Shown here: piece by piece, positions 16,693-26,125 of the stretch | How positions within the stretch are numbered: the stretch's first letter is position 1 | Layout: every line of letters starts with the position of its first letter | Made by a program: the position numbers and the translations under genes | Source of the DNA: Chromobacterium alticapitis | GTDB lineage: Bacteria > Pseudomonadota > Gammaproteobacteria > Burkholderiales > Chromobacteriaceae | Direction: 5' to 3' | DNA length: 64,000 nucleotides | NCBI RefSeq assembly: GCF_002924365.1 | Contig: NZ_PQWB01000042.1 | Span: 42,098 to 106,097, forward strand | The notes under the pieces: generated by a model | Databases searched by the model: none | What the model was told of the DNA's origin: nothing | The model's input: only the letters and a program-made list of their open reading frames with translations

Positions 16693-17399
16693 CGTTTGCG
16701 CGCCAGCATGGTTGTCAGGAAGTCCCGTCCGAACAGCGGGCCATCCGCCGGCATATCGCGCATGGGGGTGATGGCCTCTATATCCAGCCAGGGCGACCAC
16801 AGCTCGCGCAAGCGCGACTCGTCGTATCCCTGGCCGCCGCCTAGGCTGTTTTTCTCGTATACCTCGGCGTCGCTGAAGCCGCTGCCGCCCGTCGGTGCGA
16901 AGCACACCAGGCCGAAATAGCCGCCCGGCTTTAACATGCGGGCGACGCGCGCCATGTACTGATGGCGGCGATGAGGCGCGAGGTGGTGGAAGCAGCCGCC
17001 GTCGTAGACCAAATCGGCCGCGTTGTCTTCAAATGGAAATTCGAATACCGAGGCCTGGATGACTTCGACGCGCTGTCCGCTAGCGGCGGCGCGTTCGCGG
17101 GCCCAGGCGATGGCGGATTCCGAGAAGTCCACGGCCCGAACGCGAAATCCCTTGCCGGCCAAGTGCAAGGCGTTGCGGCCGTGGCCGCAGCCTAGGTCTA
17201 TGGCCAGTCCAGGCGAAATGCGGCCCGCGTCTAGCCAGGCGGCGAGGTTTTCGTCAGGGGCGTCGACGAAGAAAGGGCAGGGGCGTTGCCGGTTTGCGTA
17301 GAACGACGGCCATTTCTCGTTAGCGCTGGCGAGGAGGGCATCAAGGTGAGCCAGCTCTGTTTCGTCCAGGGAGGAGAAGTCGTGTGGGGAAAGCGTCAT
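16689..17399 (-). CDS. Class I SAM-dependent methyltransferase
   Basis: A 236-residue methyltransferase. Motif I is clear (LAIDLGCGHGRNALHLAGKGF, about residues 65-85), followed by the acidic end of strand 2 (VRAVDFSESAIAWARE) and motif IV (DLVYDGGCFHHLAPHRR). The N-terminal WPSFYANRQRPCPFFVDAPDENL resembles the TehB/thiopurine methyltransferase-like group that methylates small molecules, but the acceptor is unknown. The stop codon lies inside a REP-like element, and an identical element lies about 105 bases upstream of the start. Confidence 0.85.
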   Translation of the reverse strand: MTLSPHDFSSLDETELAHLDALLASANEKWPSFYANRQRPCPFFVDAPDENLAAWLDAGRISPGLAIDLGCGHGRNALHLAGKGFRVRAVDFSESAIAWARERAAASGQRVEVIQASVFEFPFEDNAADLVYDGGCFHHLAPHRRHQYMARVARMLKPGGYFGLVCFAPTGGSGFSDAEVYEKNSLGGGQGYDESRLRELWSPWLDIEAITPMRDMPADGPLFGRDFLTTMLARKR

Positions 17400-17504
17400 A
17401 CTCTGTAGGGTTTCATTAGGCGATTCCCGGTTCCCATCACGCTCGGGCTGCTTGCGACTATGAGGTTCCGTGAAGGGATCAAGTATCCAGAAGGTGAGCT
17501 TATC

Positions 17505-17534
17505 GGCGGAACGCCCTCCGGGCTTCCGCCCTAC
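17505..17534 (-). repeat. REP-like element, type A copy 3
   Basis: Thirty bases identical to the copy at 16663. It lies 6 bases beyond the end of the minus-strand outer-membrane protein gene and in the same orientation as copy 2. Confidence 0.7.
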
Positions 17535-17540
17535 AAGAAA

Positions 17541-18518
17541 TCAGAGCGGCACAAACAGCGACAGCCAGGCGTTCCAGCCGGCGGTGCGGTTTTTGGCGTC
17601 GAATTCGTCATAGGCCTTCAGATTGGCGTACCACTTGTGTTGGCCCACCTTGAAGAAGTAGCCCGCTTGCGGTCCCAGGCCGGCGACTTGCGATTTCAGG
17701 TTCTTCTTGCCCAGGCCCGGCGCATCGTCGTTTTCCAGTTGGTGGTAGGCGTAGCCGACCAGGCCGATATGGAAATCCTCATTCAGGAATTGCGACAGCG
17801 AGATGTCCAGATGAGCGTCGGTGCCGTTGCGGTAGTCGGTGTCCGGGTTCTTCTGGTTGAAGGTGAGGCCCAGCACGGCGGAGAACTCGGTGCCGTTCTT
17901 TTCATCGAGATAGCTGTAGCCGCCGCCGGCGTCGTATGACCAGTGGTTCAGGCCCAGGTTGGCGGCGCGGTTCACGTCGTAGTCGCCTGTCGGCGCGCCG
18001 ACTGTCGCATACGCCAGATAGTTATGCTTGCCGAAATTCCATTTCAGCGTGGCCATGGGGTAGAGGTCGCCGATGCCGCTGCGGGTATCGTCGCTGCTGT
18101 CGCTGCGCGTCTTGCCCTTGGGCGTGGTGGTGGCCGCGTTGGCGTATACCTCGGTGCGGCCGTACAGGCCGGTCAGCGAAATGGCAGCCTGCGCGCCGGC
18201 CACCGGCGTGGCGAAGGTATAGGTCGGCGCGATGAACAGCAAGTCGTTGGGCGTGCTCAACTGGGCATTGGTGACGCGGCCCTTTTTGTTCTGGTTGCGG
18301 GTGGCCGAGTCAGCATAAGCGTGGTAGCCGCTGAATGTCCAGGACCAGCCCGGATCGTTTTGCACCGCGGCGAACGTGCCGATCTGCCCTGGCAGCCAGA
18401 AACCCATGCCGCCTTCATCGGCCTGGGCTTGGGCGGCGCAGAGCGCGGCGGCGGCCAACAGGCCGGCGCGCAGCAGTTGGGAGGGGCGGAAGGCGGAGCG
18501 GCGAGGGGGATTCTTCAT
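17541..18518 (-). CDS. Outer-membrane protein of the phenol meta-pathway (SphA/MetA-like) family
   Basis: A 325-residue precursor with a signal peptide ending near CAAQAQA, then a mature barrel-like sequence with alternating hydrophobic strands and a C-terminal aromatic/hydrophobic strand (WNAWLSLFVPL). Features such as ADEGGMGFWLPGQIGTFAA and GIGDLYPMATLKWNFGKHNYLAYATVGAPTG are typical of the Phenol_MetA_deg-type transporters that pass hydrophobic compounds across the outer membrane. AAGAG 8 bases upstream supports the ATG at 18518 rather than the longer frame. It is probably monocistronic. The substrate is unknown. Confidence 0.82.
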   Translation of the reverse strand: MKNPPRRSAFRPSQLLRAGLLAAAALCAAQAQADEGGMGFWLPGQIGTFAAVQNDPGWSWTFSGYHAYADSATRNQNKKGRVTNAQLSTPNDLLFIAPTYTFATPVAGAQAAISLTGLYGRTEVYANAATTTPKGKTRSDSSDDTRSGIGDLYPMATLKWNFGKHNYLAYATVGAPTGDYDVNRAANLGLNHWSYDAGGGYSYLDEKNGTEFSAVLGLTFNQKNPDTDYRNGTDAHLDISLSQFLNEDFHIGLVGYAYHQLENDDAPGLGKKNLKSQVAGLGPQAGYFFKVGQHKWYANLKAYDEFDAKNRTAGWNAWLSLFVPL

Positions 18519-18637
18519 CGGCATGGCTCTTGCTGGGTGGCGGCGTCTAAACGCTATTGGCATAGTCTTTTGTTGGAGTGTCGCATATTCCGATGACGGT
18601 TAACAGGCGAGCAGAACGCGTCTGAGCGTGAAAATGA

Positions 18638-18876
18638 ACAGGCGGCCAAGGCATAGCCAGCCGAGCGCTGGCCGCGCCGCGCGACACGGCCTTTGGCGAG
18701 TTGAAGCTGGCCAGGCTGGGGCCACGGCGCGGCCGGTCAATGCCGGTTCGCTGAAGGTGTTGCAGCGCAATGGCTTCACTGTGTTCGGCAAGGCGGAGCG
18801 GAGCATGCTGCTGCACGGGGAGCGGCATGATTTGTGGCATATGGAGTGCCGTTCGCCGTTTTTCCCGCTGAAATAA
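18638..18876 (+). pseudogene. Remnant of a GNAT acetyltransferase gene
   Basis: The C-terminal half of a GNAT protein survives in two frames. One frame, from 18638, reads GGQGIASRALAAPRDTAFG then ELKLARL and contains the acetyl-CoA-binding GQGIA loop. From 18721 the next frame continues as ATARPVNAGSLKVLQRNGF then TVFGKAERSML, the usual final strand and helix. One base is missing at about 18719-18720, and an in-frame TGA precedes the fragment with no N-terminal half visible. It is therefore truncated and frameshifted, and should have no activity. Confidence 0.75.
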
Positions 18877-18901
18877 AAAAAGCCGTCGCGCGGGCGACGG
18901 C
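18875..18901 (-). terminator. Terminator of acs
   Basis: On the minus strand an 8-bp stem (GCCGTCGC/GCGACGGC) is followed by seven T residues. It lies about 20 bases beyond the acs stop codon. Confidence 0.9.
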
Positions 18902-18921
18902 CGTCAAGGTCTACAAGGGGA

Positions 18922-20886
18922 TTACAGGGGCTGTTGCAGCTGCTGCAGGATTTGCGGGTTTTCCAGCGTGGACACGTCCTGGGTGATTTCCTCGCCCTTG
19001 GCGATGGAACGCAGCAGGCGGCGCATGATCTTGCCGGAACGGGTCTTGGGCAGGTTCTCGCCGAAGCGGATGTCGTCCGGCTGCGCGATCTTGCCGATCT
19101 CGTGCGCCACCCAGTTTTTCAGCTCGGCCGCCACGGTCTTGGCGGCGTCGCCTTGCGGGCGGGCGCCCTTCAGCACCACGAAGGCCACCACGGCTTCGCC
19201 CTTGACGTCATGCGGCTTGCCGACCACGGCGGCTTCCGCCACCAGCGGGTTGGCCACTAGGGCCGACTCGATCTCCATGGTGCCCAGACGGTGGCCGGAT
19301 ACGTTCAGCACGTCGTCGATGCGGCCCATGATCCAGAAATAGCCGTTCTCGTCGCGGTTGGCCGAATCGCCGGCCAGGTAGTACTGGCCGTTGAACTCGT
19401 CCGGGAAATAGGTTTTCTTGAAGCGGTCCGGGTCGTTCCAGATGGTGCGCACCAGGGACGGGAACGGTTTCTTGATCACCAGGAAGCCGCCGCGGCCCGG
19501 TTCGACTTGCGCGCCGGATTCGTCGACGATGTCGGCGATCACGCCCGGCAGCGGCAGGGTGCATGATCCCGGCTTGGTGGCGACGGCGCCCGGCAGCGGC
19601 GCGATCATGGCCGAGCCGGTTTCGGTTTGCCACCAGGTATCGACGATGGGGCAGCGGCCGCCGCCCACCGTTTCGTAATACCAGATCCACGCTTCCGGGT
19701 TGATCGGCTCGCCCACCGTGCCCAGCACGCGCAGGCTGGATAGATCGAACTGCTTGGGCAGGTCGGCGCCTAGCTTGATCAGCGAGCGGATGGCGGTCGG
19801 CGCGGTGTAGAAGATGGAAACCTTGTGTTTTTCAATCATGCGCCAGAAGCGGCCGGCGTCCGGATAGGTGGGCACGCCCTCGAAGATGACCTGGGTGGCG
19901 CCATTGGCCAGCGGGCCGTAGCAGACGTAGCTGTGGCCGGTGATCCAGCCCACGTCGGCGGTGCACCAGAAAACGTCGTTGGGCTTGTAGTCGAACACCC
20001 AGCGGAAGCTGTTGATCGCGCCCAGCAAATAGCCGGCGGTGCTGTGCTGGATGCCCTTGGGCTTGCCGGTGGAGCCCGAGGTATAGAGGATGAACAGCGG
20101 GTCTTCGGCGTTCATCCATTCCGGCTCGCAGGCCTCGCTCTGGCCTTCTATCAGCTTGTGCCACCATACGTCGCGGCCATCGGTCCAGTCTGCGCCGCCG
20201 TTGGTGCGCTGATACACCACAACGTGCTTGATAGACTCCGCGCCTTCCAGCGTCAACGCCTCGTCCACCGTGGACTTCAGCGGCACGCTCTTGCCGCCGC
20301 GCAGGCCTTCGTTGGCGGTGATCACCACCGTGGCGCCGGCATCCTGGATGCGGTCGCGCACCGCGCCGGCGGAGAAGCCGCCGAACACCACGGAGTGGAT
20401 GGCGCCGATGCGGGCGCAGGCCTGCATCGCCACTACGGCTTCAATGCCCATGGGCATGTAGACCACCACGCGGTCGCCCTTGGCCACGCCCAGGCTCTTC
20501 AGGCCATTGGCGAACTGGCAAACGCGGCGGTGCAGCTCTGCATAAGTGACGCGGGTGACGTCGCCGTCGTCGGCCTCGAAGATGATGGCGATCTTGTTGG
20601 CGTTGGCGGCCAGGTGGCGGTCCAGGCAGTTGTAGGACGCGTTCAGCACGCCGTCGTCGAACCACTTGAAGAACGGCGCCTGGCTGTCGTCCAGCACGCG
20701 GGAGAACGGTTTCTTCCACGTGATCAACTCGCGCGCCAGATCCCCCCAGAACGACAGGTAATGATCGTCGGCCTGCTCGCACAAGGCGTTGTAGGCCTCC
20801 ATGCCGCTGATCGCCGCCTTGCGGCGGAACTCGTCCGACGGGGCGAAGCTGCGGGTTTCCTTGAGGATGGAATCTAGCGTCGACAT
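18922..20886 (-). CDS. acs: Acetyl-CoA synthetase (AMP-forming)
   Basis: Activates acetate to acetyl-CoA through acetyl-AMP. The 654-residue length is typical. The nucleotide-binding loop [19 protein letters not shown], the aromatic WWQTETGS motif and the C-terminal [11 protein letters not shown], with the regulatory/catalytic Lys619, are all present. GGAG 6 bases upstream selects the ATG at 20886 over the longer frame. It lies downstream of yjcH and actP on the same strand, separated from actP by 71 bases, so uptake and activation of acetate are encoded together. Control by lysine acetylation at Lys619 is known for the family. Confidence 0.96.
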   Translation of the reverse strand: MSTLDSILKETRSFAPSDEFRRKAAISGMEAYNALCEQADDHYLSFWGDLARELITWKKPFSRVLDDSQAPFFKWFDDGVLNASYNCLDRHLAANANKIAIIFEADDGDVTRVTYAELHRRVCQFANGLKSLGVAKGDRVVVYMPMGIEAVVAMQACARIGAIHSVVFGGFSAGAVRDRIQDAGATVVITANEGLRGGKSVPLKSTVDEALTLEGAESIKHVVVYQRTNGGADWTDGRDVWWHKLIEGQSEACEPEWMNAEDPLFILYTSGSTGKPKGIQHSTAGYLLGAINSFRWVFDYKPNDVFWCTADVGWITGHSYVCYGPLANGATQVIFEGVPTYPDAGRFWRMIEKHKVSIFYTAPTAIRSLIKLGADLPKQFDLSSLRVLGTVGEPINPEAWIWYYETVGGGRCPIVDTWWQTETGSAMIAPLPGAVATKPGSCTLPLPGVIADIVDESGAQVEPGRGGFLVIKKPFPSLVRTIWNDPDRFKKTYFPDEFNGQYYLAGDSANRDENGYFWIMGRIDDVLNVSGHRLGTMEIESALVANPLVAEAAVVGKPHDVKGEAVVAFVVLKGARPQGDAAKTVAAELKNWVAHEIGKIAQPDDIRFGENLPKTRSGKIMRRLLRSIAKGEEITQDVSTLENPQILQQLQQPL

Positions 20887-20957
20887 GTGTTTCTCCAAAG
20901 TCTTTGATGTTGTCGCCACGCGTCATCCGGCGCGCGGCGTGTCAATGATGGTGACAT

Positions 20958-22637
20958 TTAATGCTTGCTGGCGCCACTGGCTCCGATGCCGGTCATCGCC
21001 CGCACGTACTGGGCTTCGAACTTGGATTTTTCGAGGGCCGCCTGCTTGGAGCTGTCCAGCACCGAGATCAGCCAGGTGGTGACGAAGGCCAGCGTCATCG
21101 AGAAGATGGCAGGGTTCTTGTACGGGAACACCGCGTGCTCATGCTTCAGCACTTCCACCCACACAGTCGGCCCCAGCACGATCAGCACCACCGCGGTCAG
21201 CAGGCCTACCAGGCCGCCCAGCACGGCGCCGCGCGTGGTCAGGCCCTTCCAGAACATCGACAGGAACAGCACGGGGAAGTTTGCCGAGGCGGCGATGGAG
21301 AAGGCTAGGCCCACCATGAAGGCGATGTTCTGCTTCTCGAACACCAGGCCCAGCACGATGGCGACGACGCCCAGCACCACGGTGGTGATCTTGGACACGC
21401 GGATCTCATCGGCCTCATTGGCCTTGCCATGCTTGATCACGCTGGCGTACAGGTCATGCGACACCGCGGACGCGCCGGACAGCGCCAGGCCGGCCACCAC
21501 CGCCAGAATGGTGGCGAAGGCGACGGCGGAGATGAAGCCGAGGAAGATGTCGCCGCCGACGGCGTCGGCCAGGTGGATGGCCGCCATATTGTTGCCGCCT
21601 ATCAGCTGGGTGACGGATTTGCCGTTCTTGACCACGGTTTCCATCATGCCTGGATGGTTCAGCACCAGCATGATGGCGCCGAAGCCGATGATGAAGGTGA
21701 GAATGTAGAAGTAGCCGATGAAGCCGGTGGCGAAGAACACCGACTTGCGCGCTTCCTTGGCGTCCGCCACGGTGAAGAAGCGCATCAGGATGTGCGGCAA
21801 GCCGGCGGTGCCGAACATCAGCGCCAGGCCCAGCGAGATGGAGTCGATAGGATCAGCCTTGCCCGGCGCCATGATGGCGGCGCCCTTGCTGTGCGCGGCC
21901 ACGGCTTTCTCGAACATCATTTCCGGGCTGAAGCCGACGGTAGACAGCACCATGATGGCCATGAAGGTGGCGCCGGACAGCAGCAACACCGCCTTGATGA
22001 TCTGCACCCAGGTGGTGGCCAGCATGCCGCCGAACAGCACATAACAGACCATCAGCACGCCGACCATTAGCACGGCGGAGCTGTAGCTCATGCCGAACAA
22101 GAGCTGGATCAGCTTGCCCGCGCCCACCATCTGCGCGATCAGGTAGATCGCCACCACCACCAGCGTGGACAGGGCGGCGAAGCTGCGCACCGGCGTCTGC
22201 TGCAGGCGGTAGGAGGCGACGTCGGCGAAGGTGTATTTGCCGAGGTTGCGCAGCCGCTCGGCCACCAGGAACAGGATGATGGGCCAGCCGACCAGGAAAC
22301 CCATGGAGTAGATCAGGCCGTCGTAGCCTTTCTCGAACACCAGGGCGGAAATGCCAAGGAAGGAGGCTGCCGACATGTAGTCGCCGGCGATGGCCAGTCC
22401 GTTCTGGAAGCCGGTGATGCCGCCGCCGGCAGCGTAGAAATCGCTGGCTGATTTAGTGCGGCGAGCCGCCCAGTAAGTGATGCCCAGCGTGAAGGCCACG
22501 AACACGAAGAACATGATGATGGCGTGCCAGTTGGTGGCTTGCTGCTTGACATCGCCTTCTATCGCGCCGGCCGCGCAGGCTAGCGCGGGCAGCAGGGCCG
22601 CCGCGCAGGCGGCGAGTTTGAGTCGGATTTGCTGCAT
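20958..22637 (-). CDS. actP: Cation/acetate symporter
   Basis: An inner-membrane sodium:solute symporter that takes up acetate and other short monocarboxylates. It has an N-terminal signal-like segment ([17 protein letters not shown]) and about 13 membrane segments. ActP signatures include [24 protein letters not shown] split by [17 protein letters not shown] and [18 protein letters not shown]. The ATG overlaps the stop codon of the preceding DUF485 gene (TGATG), so the two are coupled. The order yjcH-actP-acs differs from acs-yjcH-actP in E. coli. Confidence 0.94.
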   Translation of the reverse strand: MQQIRLKLAACAAALLPALACAAGAIEGDVKQQATNWHAIIMFFVFVAFTLGITYWAARRTKSASDFYAAGGGITGFQNGLAIAGDYMSAASFLGISALVFEKGYDGLIYSMGFLVGWPIILFLVAERLRNLGKYTFADVASYRLQQTPVRSFAALSTLVVVAIYLIAQMVGAGKLIQLLFGMSYSSAVLMVGVLMVCYVLFGGMLATTWVQIIKAVLLLSGATFMAIMVLSTVGFSPEMMFEKAVAAHSKGAAIMAPGKADPIDSISLGLALMFGTAGLPHILMRFFTVADAKEARKSVFFATGFIGYFYILTFIIGFGAIMLVLNHPGMMETVVKNGKSVTQLIGGNNMAAIHLADAVGGDIFLGFISAVAFATILAVVAGLALSGASAVSHDLYASVIKHGKANEADEIRVSKITTVVLGVVAIVLGLVFEKQNIAFMVGLAFSIAASANFPVLFLSMFWKGLTTRGAVLGGLVGLLTAVVLIVLGPTVWVEVLKHEHAVFPYKNPAIFSMTLAFVTTWLISVLDSSKQAALEKSKFEAQYVRAMTGIGASGASKH

Positions 22638-22945
22638 CACTTGGCCTCCTCGACGATTTGCTGGGTCAGCGGGTCGAATTCATGGTTGGCGCGGCGCACG
22701 TAGATGCCGGTCAGCACAAAGGCGGACAGGATGATGAATACGCCCACCGGGATGCCTACGGTCATGGTGGCGCCTTGGTACAGCGGTTTGCCCAGCAAGG
22801 CTGGATCAAAGGCCAGCACCAGGATGTAGCCGTAATAGATGACCAGCATGACGATGGCCAGCGTCCAGCCTAGGCTGGTTTTCTTGTGGACCAGTTCCAG
22901 ATACTTCGGATTGGACTGGATCTTCTTCAGAGTCTCCTCATTCAT
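22637..22945 (-). CDS. yjcH: DUF485 inner-membrane protein
   Basis: A 102-residue protein with two membrane helices ([22 protein letters not shown] and [24 protein letters not shown]) and a charged C-terminus. It is the small partner encoded before actP in many proteobacteria. A strong AAAGGAGG ribosome binding site 6 bases upstream fixes the ATG at 22945 and excludes the longer frame. It probably helps ActP assembly or function; the mechanism is not established. Confidence 0.92.
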   Translation of the reverse strand: MNEETLKKIQSNPKYLELVHKKTSLGWTLAIVMLVIYYGYILVLAFDPALLGKPLYQGATMTVGIPVGVFIILSAFVLTGIYVRRANHEFDPLTQQIVEEAK

Positions 22946-23181
22946 GACATCCTCCTTTAGGGGTAGGGGTGTTCTGCGCTTTGGATGGCGCTGAACAAAA
23001 CATACGAGAGGAAGGCTGCCGCAATCTAATCGTATTTTTTGATGCGGCAAATTAGCCAGGCCGATGATTGAATAAAAAATATTATTGAAATCAACTGCTT
23101 GTTATGGAATTTTTGCTCGAATCTCGCCGTTTGAAATCATGGGGCATAATGACTTTGGAATGCCGCTTTGGGGTGGAGAGA

Positions 23182-23925
23182 ATGCCAAATTTGCTGTATG
23201 AAGCGCCAGAGCTGGCTGAGATTTACGATTTATTCAATACCTGGGGCGCGGACAATGATTTCTACATGGGCTTGCTGTCGGAGACGGCAAGCCGCGTGCT
23301 GGATTTGGGCTGTGGCACAGGCATGCTGGCGGCGGCGATGTCCGGCCTGGCGGAGGTGACGGGGCTGGAGCCGGCGGCGGCGATGCTGGAGATTGCGAGG
23401 CGGCGGCCTGGCGGCGAGAGCGTGCGCGGGTTGCGGGGCGATGCGCGCGATTTCGAGCTGGATGGTCGTTTCGATCTGATTTATTGCGCCGGCCATGCTT
23501 TCCAGTGCTTCCTGACCGAGCAAGACCGCCGGGCGGTGTTCCGCATGGTCCGCGTCCATTTGGCGGAGCGGGGGCGCTTCGTGTTCGAAACCCGTAATCC
23601 TGCGGCCAGATCATGGCTGCGTTATGACAGCCAGCCGCCGCGCCGCGTCCGTCATCCGCGTTTGGGCGAGGTGGCGCTTAGCCACAGGCTGTTGTCCGAG
23701 ACGGACGGCTTGGTTGCCTATCGCAGCCGCTATCATTTTGTCGATCAGGATCAGGCGCGAGAGGTGGATGCCGCATTGCGCTTTTGCGATTTGCCGACGT
23801 TGCGGGCGGAGCTGGAGGCCGAGGGCCTGCGCATCGCCGCCCTGCAAGGGGACTGGCAGGGCGGCCCCTTGTGGGAGGACTGCGCGGAAATCATCCTGAC
23901 CTTGGCGCGCGCGGACGCGGCCTAG
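23182..23925 (+). CDS. Class I SAM-dependent methyltransferase
   Basis: A 247-residue methyltransferase with motif I ASRVLDLGCGTGMLAAAMSG at about residues 37-55, an acidic strand 2 end (VTGLEPAAAML) and motif IV DLIYCAGHAFQCFLTEQDR. The C-terminal part (RSRYHFVDQDQAREVDAALRF) resembles methyltransferases of the MT11/MT25 group acting on small molecules. GGAG 4 bases before the ATG at 23182 supports this start over an upstream one in AT-rich sequence. Its 3' end overlaps the end of the convergent small gene by 4 bases. The acceptor is unknown. Confidence 0.82.
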   Translation: MPNLLYEAPELAEIYDLFNTWGADNDFYMGLLSETASRVLDLGCGTGMLAAAMSGLAEVTGLEPAAAMLEIARRRPGGESVRGLRGDARDFELDGRFDLIYCAGHAFQCFLTEQDRRAVFRMVRVHLAERGRFVFETRNPAARSWLRYDSQPPRRVRHPRLGEVALSHRLLSETDGLVAYRSRYHFVDQDQAREVDAALRFCDLPTLRAELEAEGLRIAALQGDWQGGPLWEDCAEIILTLARADAA

Positions 23926-24119
23926 CTGTTTTGGCCGGGCTTGGGCTGGAAGCGCAGGCAAGGCCGGCCTGACGCCTCCTGCACGTCGAGACAGGGCAGG
24001 CGTTTGCTGGAGAAGCCCATGGCGCGGCAGCCATAGGGGAAGGCCGGGTTGTATGTGATGAAGTAGTGCTGACAGCGTCGGCACAGCAGGGCGTCTCGCG
24101 CTGAGCGGGTGTGGGGCAT
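23922..24119 (-). CDS. Small cysteine-containing conserved protein
   Basis: A 65-residue protein. It has a CRRCQHYFITYNPAFPYGCRAMGF segment (split here as CRRCQHYFITYNP and FPYGCRAMGF) and a C-terminal PCLDVQEASGRPCLRFQPK. The four to five cysteines suggest a small metal-binding fold. I recall similar short proteins in other betaproteobacteria, without a known function. The ATG at 24119 is the natural start of the conserved part; the longer frame extends into terminator sequence. Convergent overlap of 4 bases with the methyltransferase gene. Confidence 0.75.
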   Translation of the reverse strand: MPHTRSARDALLCRRCQHYFITYNPAFPYGCRAMGFSSKRLPCLDVQEASGRPCLRFQPKPGQNS

Positions 24120-24136
24120 GACTGGAATGAACAATG

Positions 24137-24166
24137 AGAAACCCGCCCAGCTTAGCAGCGGGCGGG
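24137..24166 (-). terminator. Probable terminator of the endolysin gene
   Basis: On the minus strand CCCGCCC/GGGCGGG arms enclose an 11-base loop and are followed by TTTCTC, a weak T tract. It lies 31 bases beyond the endolysin stop codon. Confidence 0.5.
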
Positions 24167-24196
24167 CGGTTTGTGGCGGCGACGCGGGAAAGAGGC

Positions 24197-24643
24197 TTAG
24201 GCGGTGGCGGATACCGGCGTCAGGAACAGGGCTTGCTCTGCCTGGCGGCGCTTTTGCAAGCCCGGCAGCACTTTGCCGCCGGCCTTGTCCCACAAGGGGA
24301 ATTGCCCGGCCGCGCCCTGGTAGTCGCCCTGATTCAGCAGACGCAGCAGAGTGGAGCTTTGCAGATTGCCCAGCCCCAGGTTGTAGCTGAAGCTGACCAG
24401 CGCGTCGAACTGGTTCTGATTGATGGCAACCTTGACCTGATTGCCGATGCCCTGCTCGAAGCGCGCCAGATCCTGGCGCAGCAACTGCTCGGCCTGGTCG
24501 TTGCTGATGGTCAGGCCCGGCTTCACATCAGGGCCGGTGTGGCCGTAGCCTATGGTCCAGACGCCTACCGAATCCTGGTAGGCGGTCAGTTTCAGTCCTT
24601 CGAACTGTTTGATCAGGTTGATGCCGTTGGTGCTGGTTTGCAT
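24197..24643 (-). CDS. Phage-type lysozyme (GH24 endolysin)
   Basis: A 148-residue muramidase. The catalytic spacing E-8aa-D-5aa-T of GH24 is exact: Glu15 (QFEG), Asp24 (YQDS) and Thr30 (WTIGYGHT). There is no signal peptide or SAR helix, so release would need a holin, and no holin, spanin or other phage gene is nearby. GGAG about 10 bases upstream favours the ATG at 24643; an ATG at 24688 would add 15 residues. It may be a prophage relic retained by the host or a muramidase with a bacterial role such as colicin-like release. Confidence 0.88.
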   Translation of the reverse strand: MQTSTNGINLIKQFEGLKLTAYQDSVGVWTIGYGHTGPDVKPGLTISNDQAEQLLRQDLARFEQGIGNQVKVAINQNQFDALVSFSYNLGLGNLQSSTLLRLLNQGDYQGAAGQFPLWDKAGGKVLPGLQKRRQAEQALFLTPVSATA

Positions 24644-24806
24644 GCTGGTGTCTCCGTGGCGTGTGGCCGGCTGGCTTGGGGTTGTCATGGGAGCTGCGCA
24701 GTACGGGGTGAAGCCGGTAGCGGGTTAGAATTTTTATCGGCATTCCCGCTTGTCACTGTCAAGCGACTAAGTAGTCATGCGGGTCATTCTGCCGACGCGA
24801 CACGCT

Positions 24807-24829
24807 ATTGTTTATTAATGGGAAACAAT
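24807..24829. promoter_or_regulatory. AT-rich inverted repeat between endolysin and cytochrome b561 genes
   Basis: ATTGTTT-N9-AAACAAT forms a perfect 7-bp inverted repeat in the divergent 315-base region between the endolysin and cytochrome genes. It could be an operator. The rest of this gap holds no supported gene. Confidence 0.4.
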
Positions 24830-24958
24830 AAATTTGTTTAGGCGGGCTTTTTCAGTAAATGAAAACCGCTTACATTCAGCATCATCCATGGGCATGCGCG
24901 CTCTGTTCCCTGCCTTGAGCCGCCGCGCATGGATCGTCGATTTCAACCCGAGGCCGCC

Positions 24959-25501
24959 ATGTCCCAAAAGCGTTACACCGCCACCGCCATTTTTCTGCAC
25001 TGGCTGATGGCCCTCATGCTGATCTGCCTGTTCTGCGTCGGCTTCTACATGCATGGCCTGCCGCTGTCGCCGTTCAAGCTGAAGATTTATTCCTGGCATA
25101 AATGGGGCGGCGTCAGCGTGTTCCTGCTGGTGTGGCTGCGCCTGGCCTGGCGCGCCGGGCATCGTCCGCCCGAGCTGCCCGTATCCATGAGCGGCGCGCT
25201 GCGCGCGCTGGCCCATGCGGGCCACGCCATGCTGTATCTGCTGATGGTCGCCATTCCGCTGTCCGGCTGGCTGATGAGCTCGGCCAAGGGCGTGCAGACC
25301 GTGTATCTCGGCGTGCTGCCGCTGCCGGACCTGATCGCGCCCAATCCCGAGCTGGGCCACGCCTTGAACGCGCTGCACCGCGCCTTGAATTATCTCTTGG
25401 CCGCGACAGTGATCGGCCACGCGGGCGCTGCGCTGAAACACCATTTGATAGACAAGGACGACGTGTTGAGCCGCATGCTGCCGTGGCGCGCCCGTTCCTG
25501 A
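24959..25501 (+). CDS. Cytochrome b561 family protein
   Basis: A 180-residue inner-membrane diheme cytochrome with four membrane helices and histidines in the expected places (FLHWLMALML, KIYSWHKWGGVSVF, LAHAGHAMLYLLMV, ATVIGHAGAALKHH). It passes electrons between the quinone pool and a periplasmic acceptor. The ATG at 24959 starts the conserved part (SQKRYTATAIFLHW). Two YceI genes follow at 23 and 31 bases in the same direction. Linkage of cytochrome b561 and YceI is common and suggests a shared role in isoprenoid-quinone-linked redox stress, which is not proven. Confidence 0.92.
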   Translation: MSQKRYTATAIFLHWLMALMLICLFCVGFYMHGLPLSPFKLKIYSWHKWGGVSVFLLVWLRLAWRAGHRPPELPVSMSGALRALAHAGHAMLYLLMVAIPLSGWLMSSAKGVQTVYLGVLPLPDLIAPNPELGHALNALHRALNYLLAATVIGHAGAALKHHLIDKDDVLSRMLPWRARS

Positions 25502-25524
25502 ATCCCCCACCCGGAGAACCGAAC

Positions 25525-26094
25525 ATGATATTCCAACGCATCGTGCTGCCGTTGCTGCTCGGCGGCATGCTGGCCGCCCCGCTCGCGGCCCAGGCTGCGG
25601 CCTACACCGTCATTCAGCAAGACAAAAGCAATATCGCCTTCGGCTACAAGCAGATGGGCGTGGGCATGCAGGGCCATTTCAAGAAATTCTCCGCCGCGCT
25701 GAATTTCGACCCGGCCAAGCCGGCGACGTCCAAGGCGGAGCTGACGGTGGACATCGCCAGCATAGATACCGGCTCGGCCGAGGCCAACGACCAAGTGTCG
25801 GACAAGGACTGGTTCAACACCAAGCAGTACCCGACGGCCCGCTTTGTGTCCGGCGCCATCAAGCCGCTGGGCGGCAACCGCTTCCAGGTGGACGGCAAGC
25901 TGACGATCAAGGGCCGCACCCAGGCCGTCAGCACGGTGGCCACCATGACGCCGCAGGGCGCGATGGCGGCTTTCGACGGCGCTTTCGCCATCAAGCGCGC
26001 GGACTTCGCCATCGGCGAGGGCGATTGGAAGGATTTCGGCACCGTCGCCAACGACATCCAGATCAAGTTCCATCTGCTGGCGCGCGCCAAGTAA
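25525..26094 (+). CDS. YceI family periplasmic protein (first copy)
   Basis: A 189-residue precursor with a signal peptide (IVLPLLLGGMLAAPLAAQA). The mature lipocalin-like barrel of the YceI family contains DKSNIAFGYKQMGVGMQGHFKKF, AELTVDIASIDTGSAEAND and VDGKLTIKGRTQAV; members bind polyisoprenoid quinones or lipids. GGAG precedes the ATG. It is the second gene of the cytochrome b561-yceI-yceI operon and is only moderately similar to the second copy, so the two may bind different lipids. Confidence 0.9.
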   Translation: MIFQRIVLPLLLGGMLAAPLAAQAAAYTVIQQDKSNIAFGYKQMGVGMQGHFKKFSAALNFDPAKPATSKAELTVDIASIDTGSAEANDQVSDKDWFNTKQYPTARFVSGAIKPLGGNRFQVDGKLTIKGRTQAVSTVATMTPQGAMAAFDGAFAIKRADFAIGEGDWKDFGTVANDIQIKFHLLARAK

Positions 26095-26125
26095 GCGCGG
26101 CCGCACTCAAACAAGGACAGAAACC

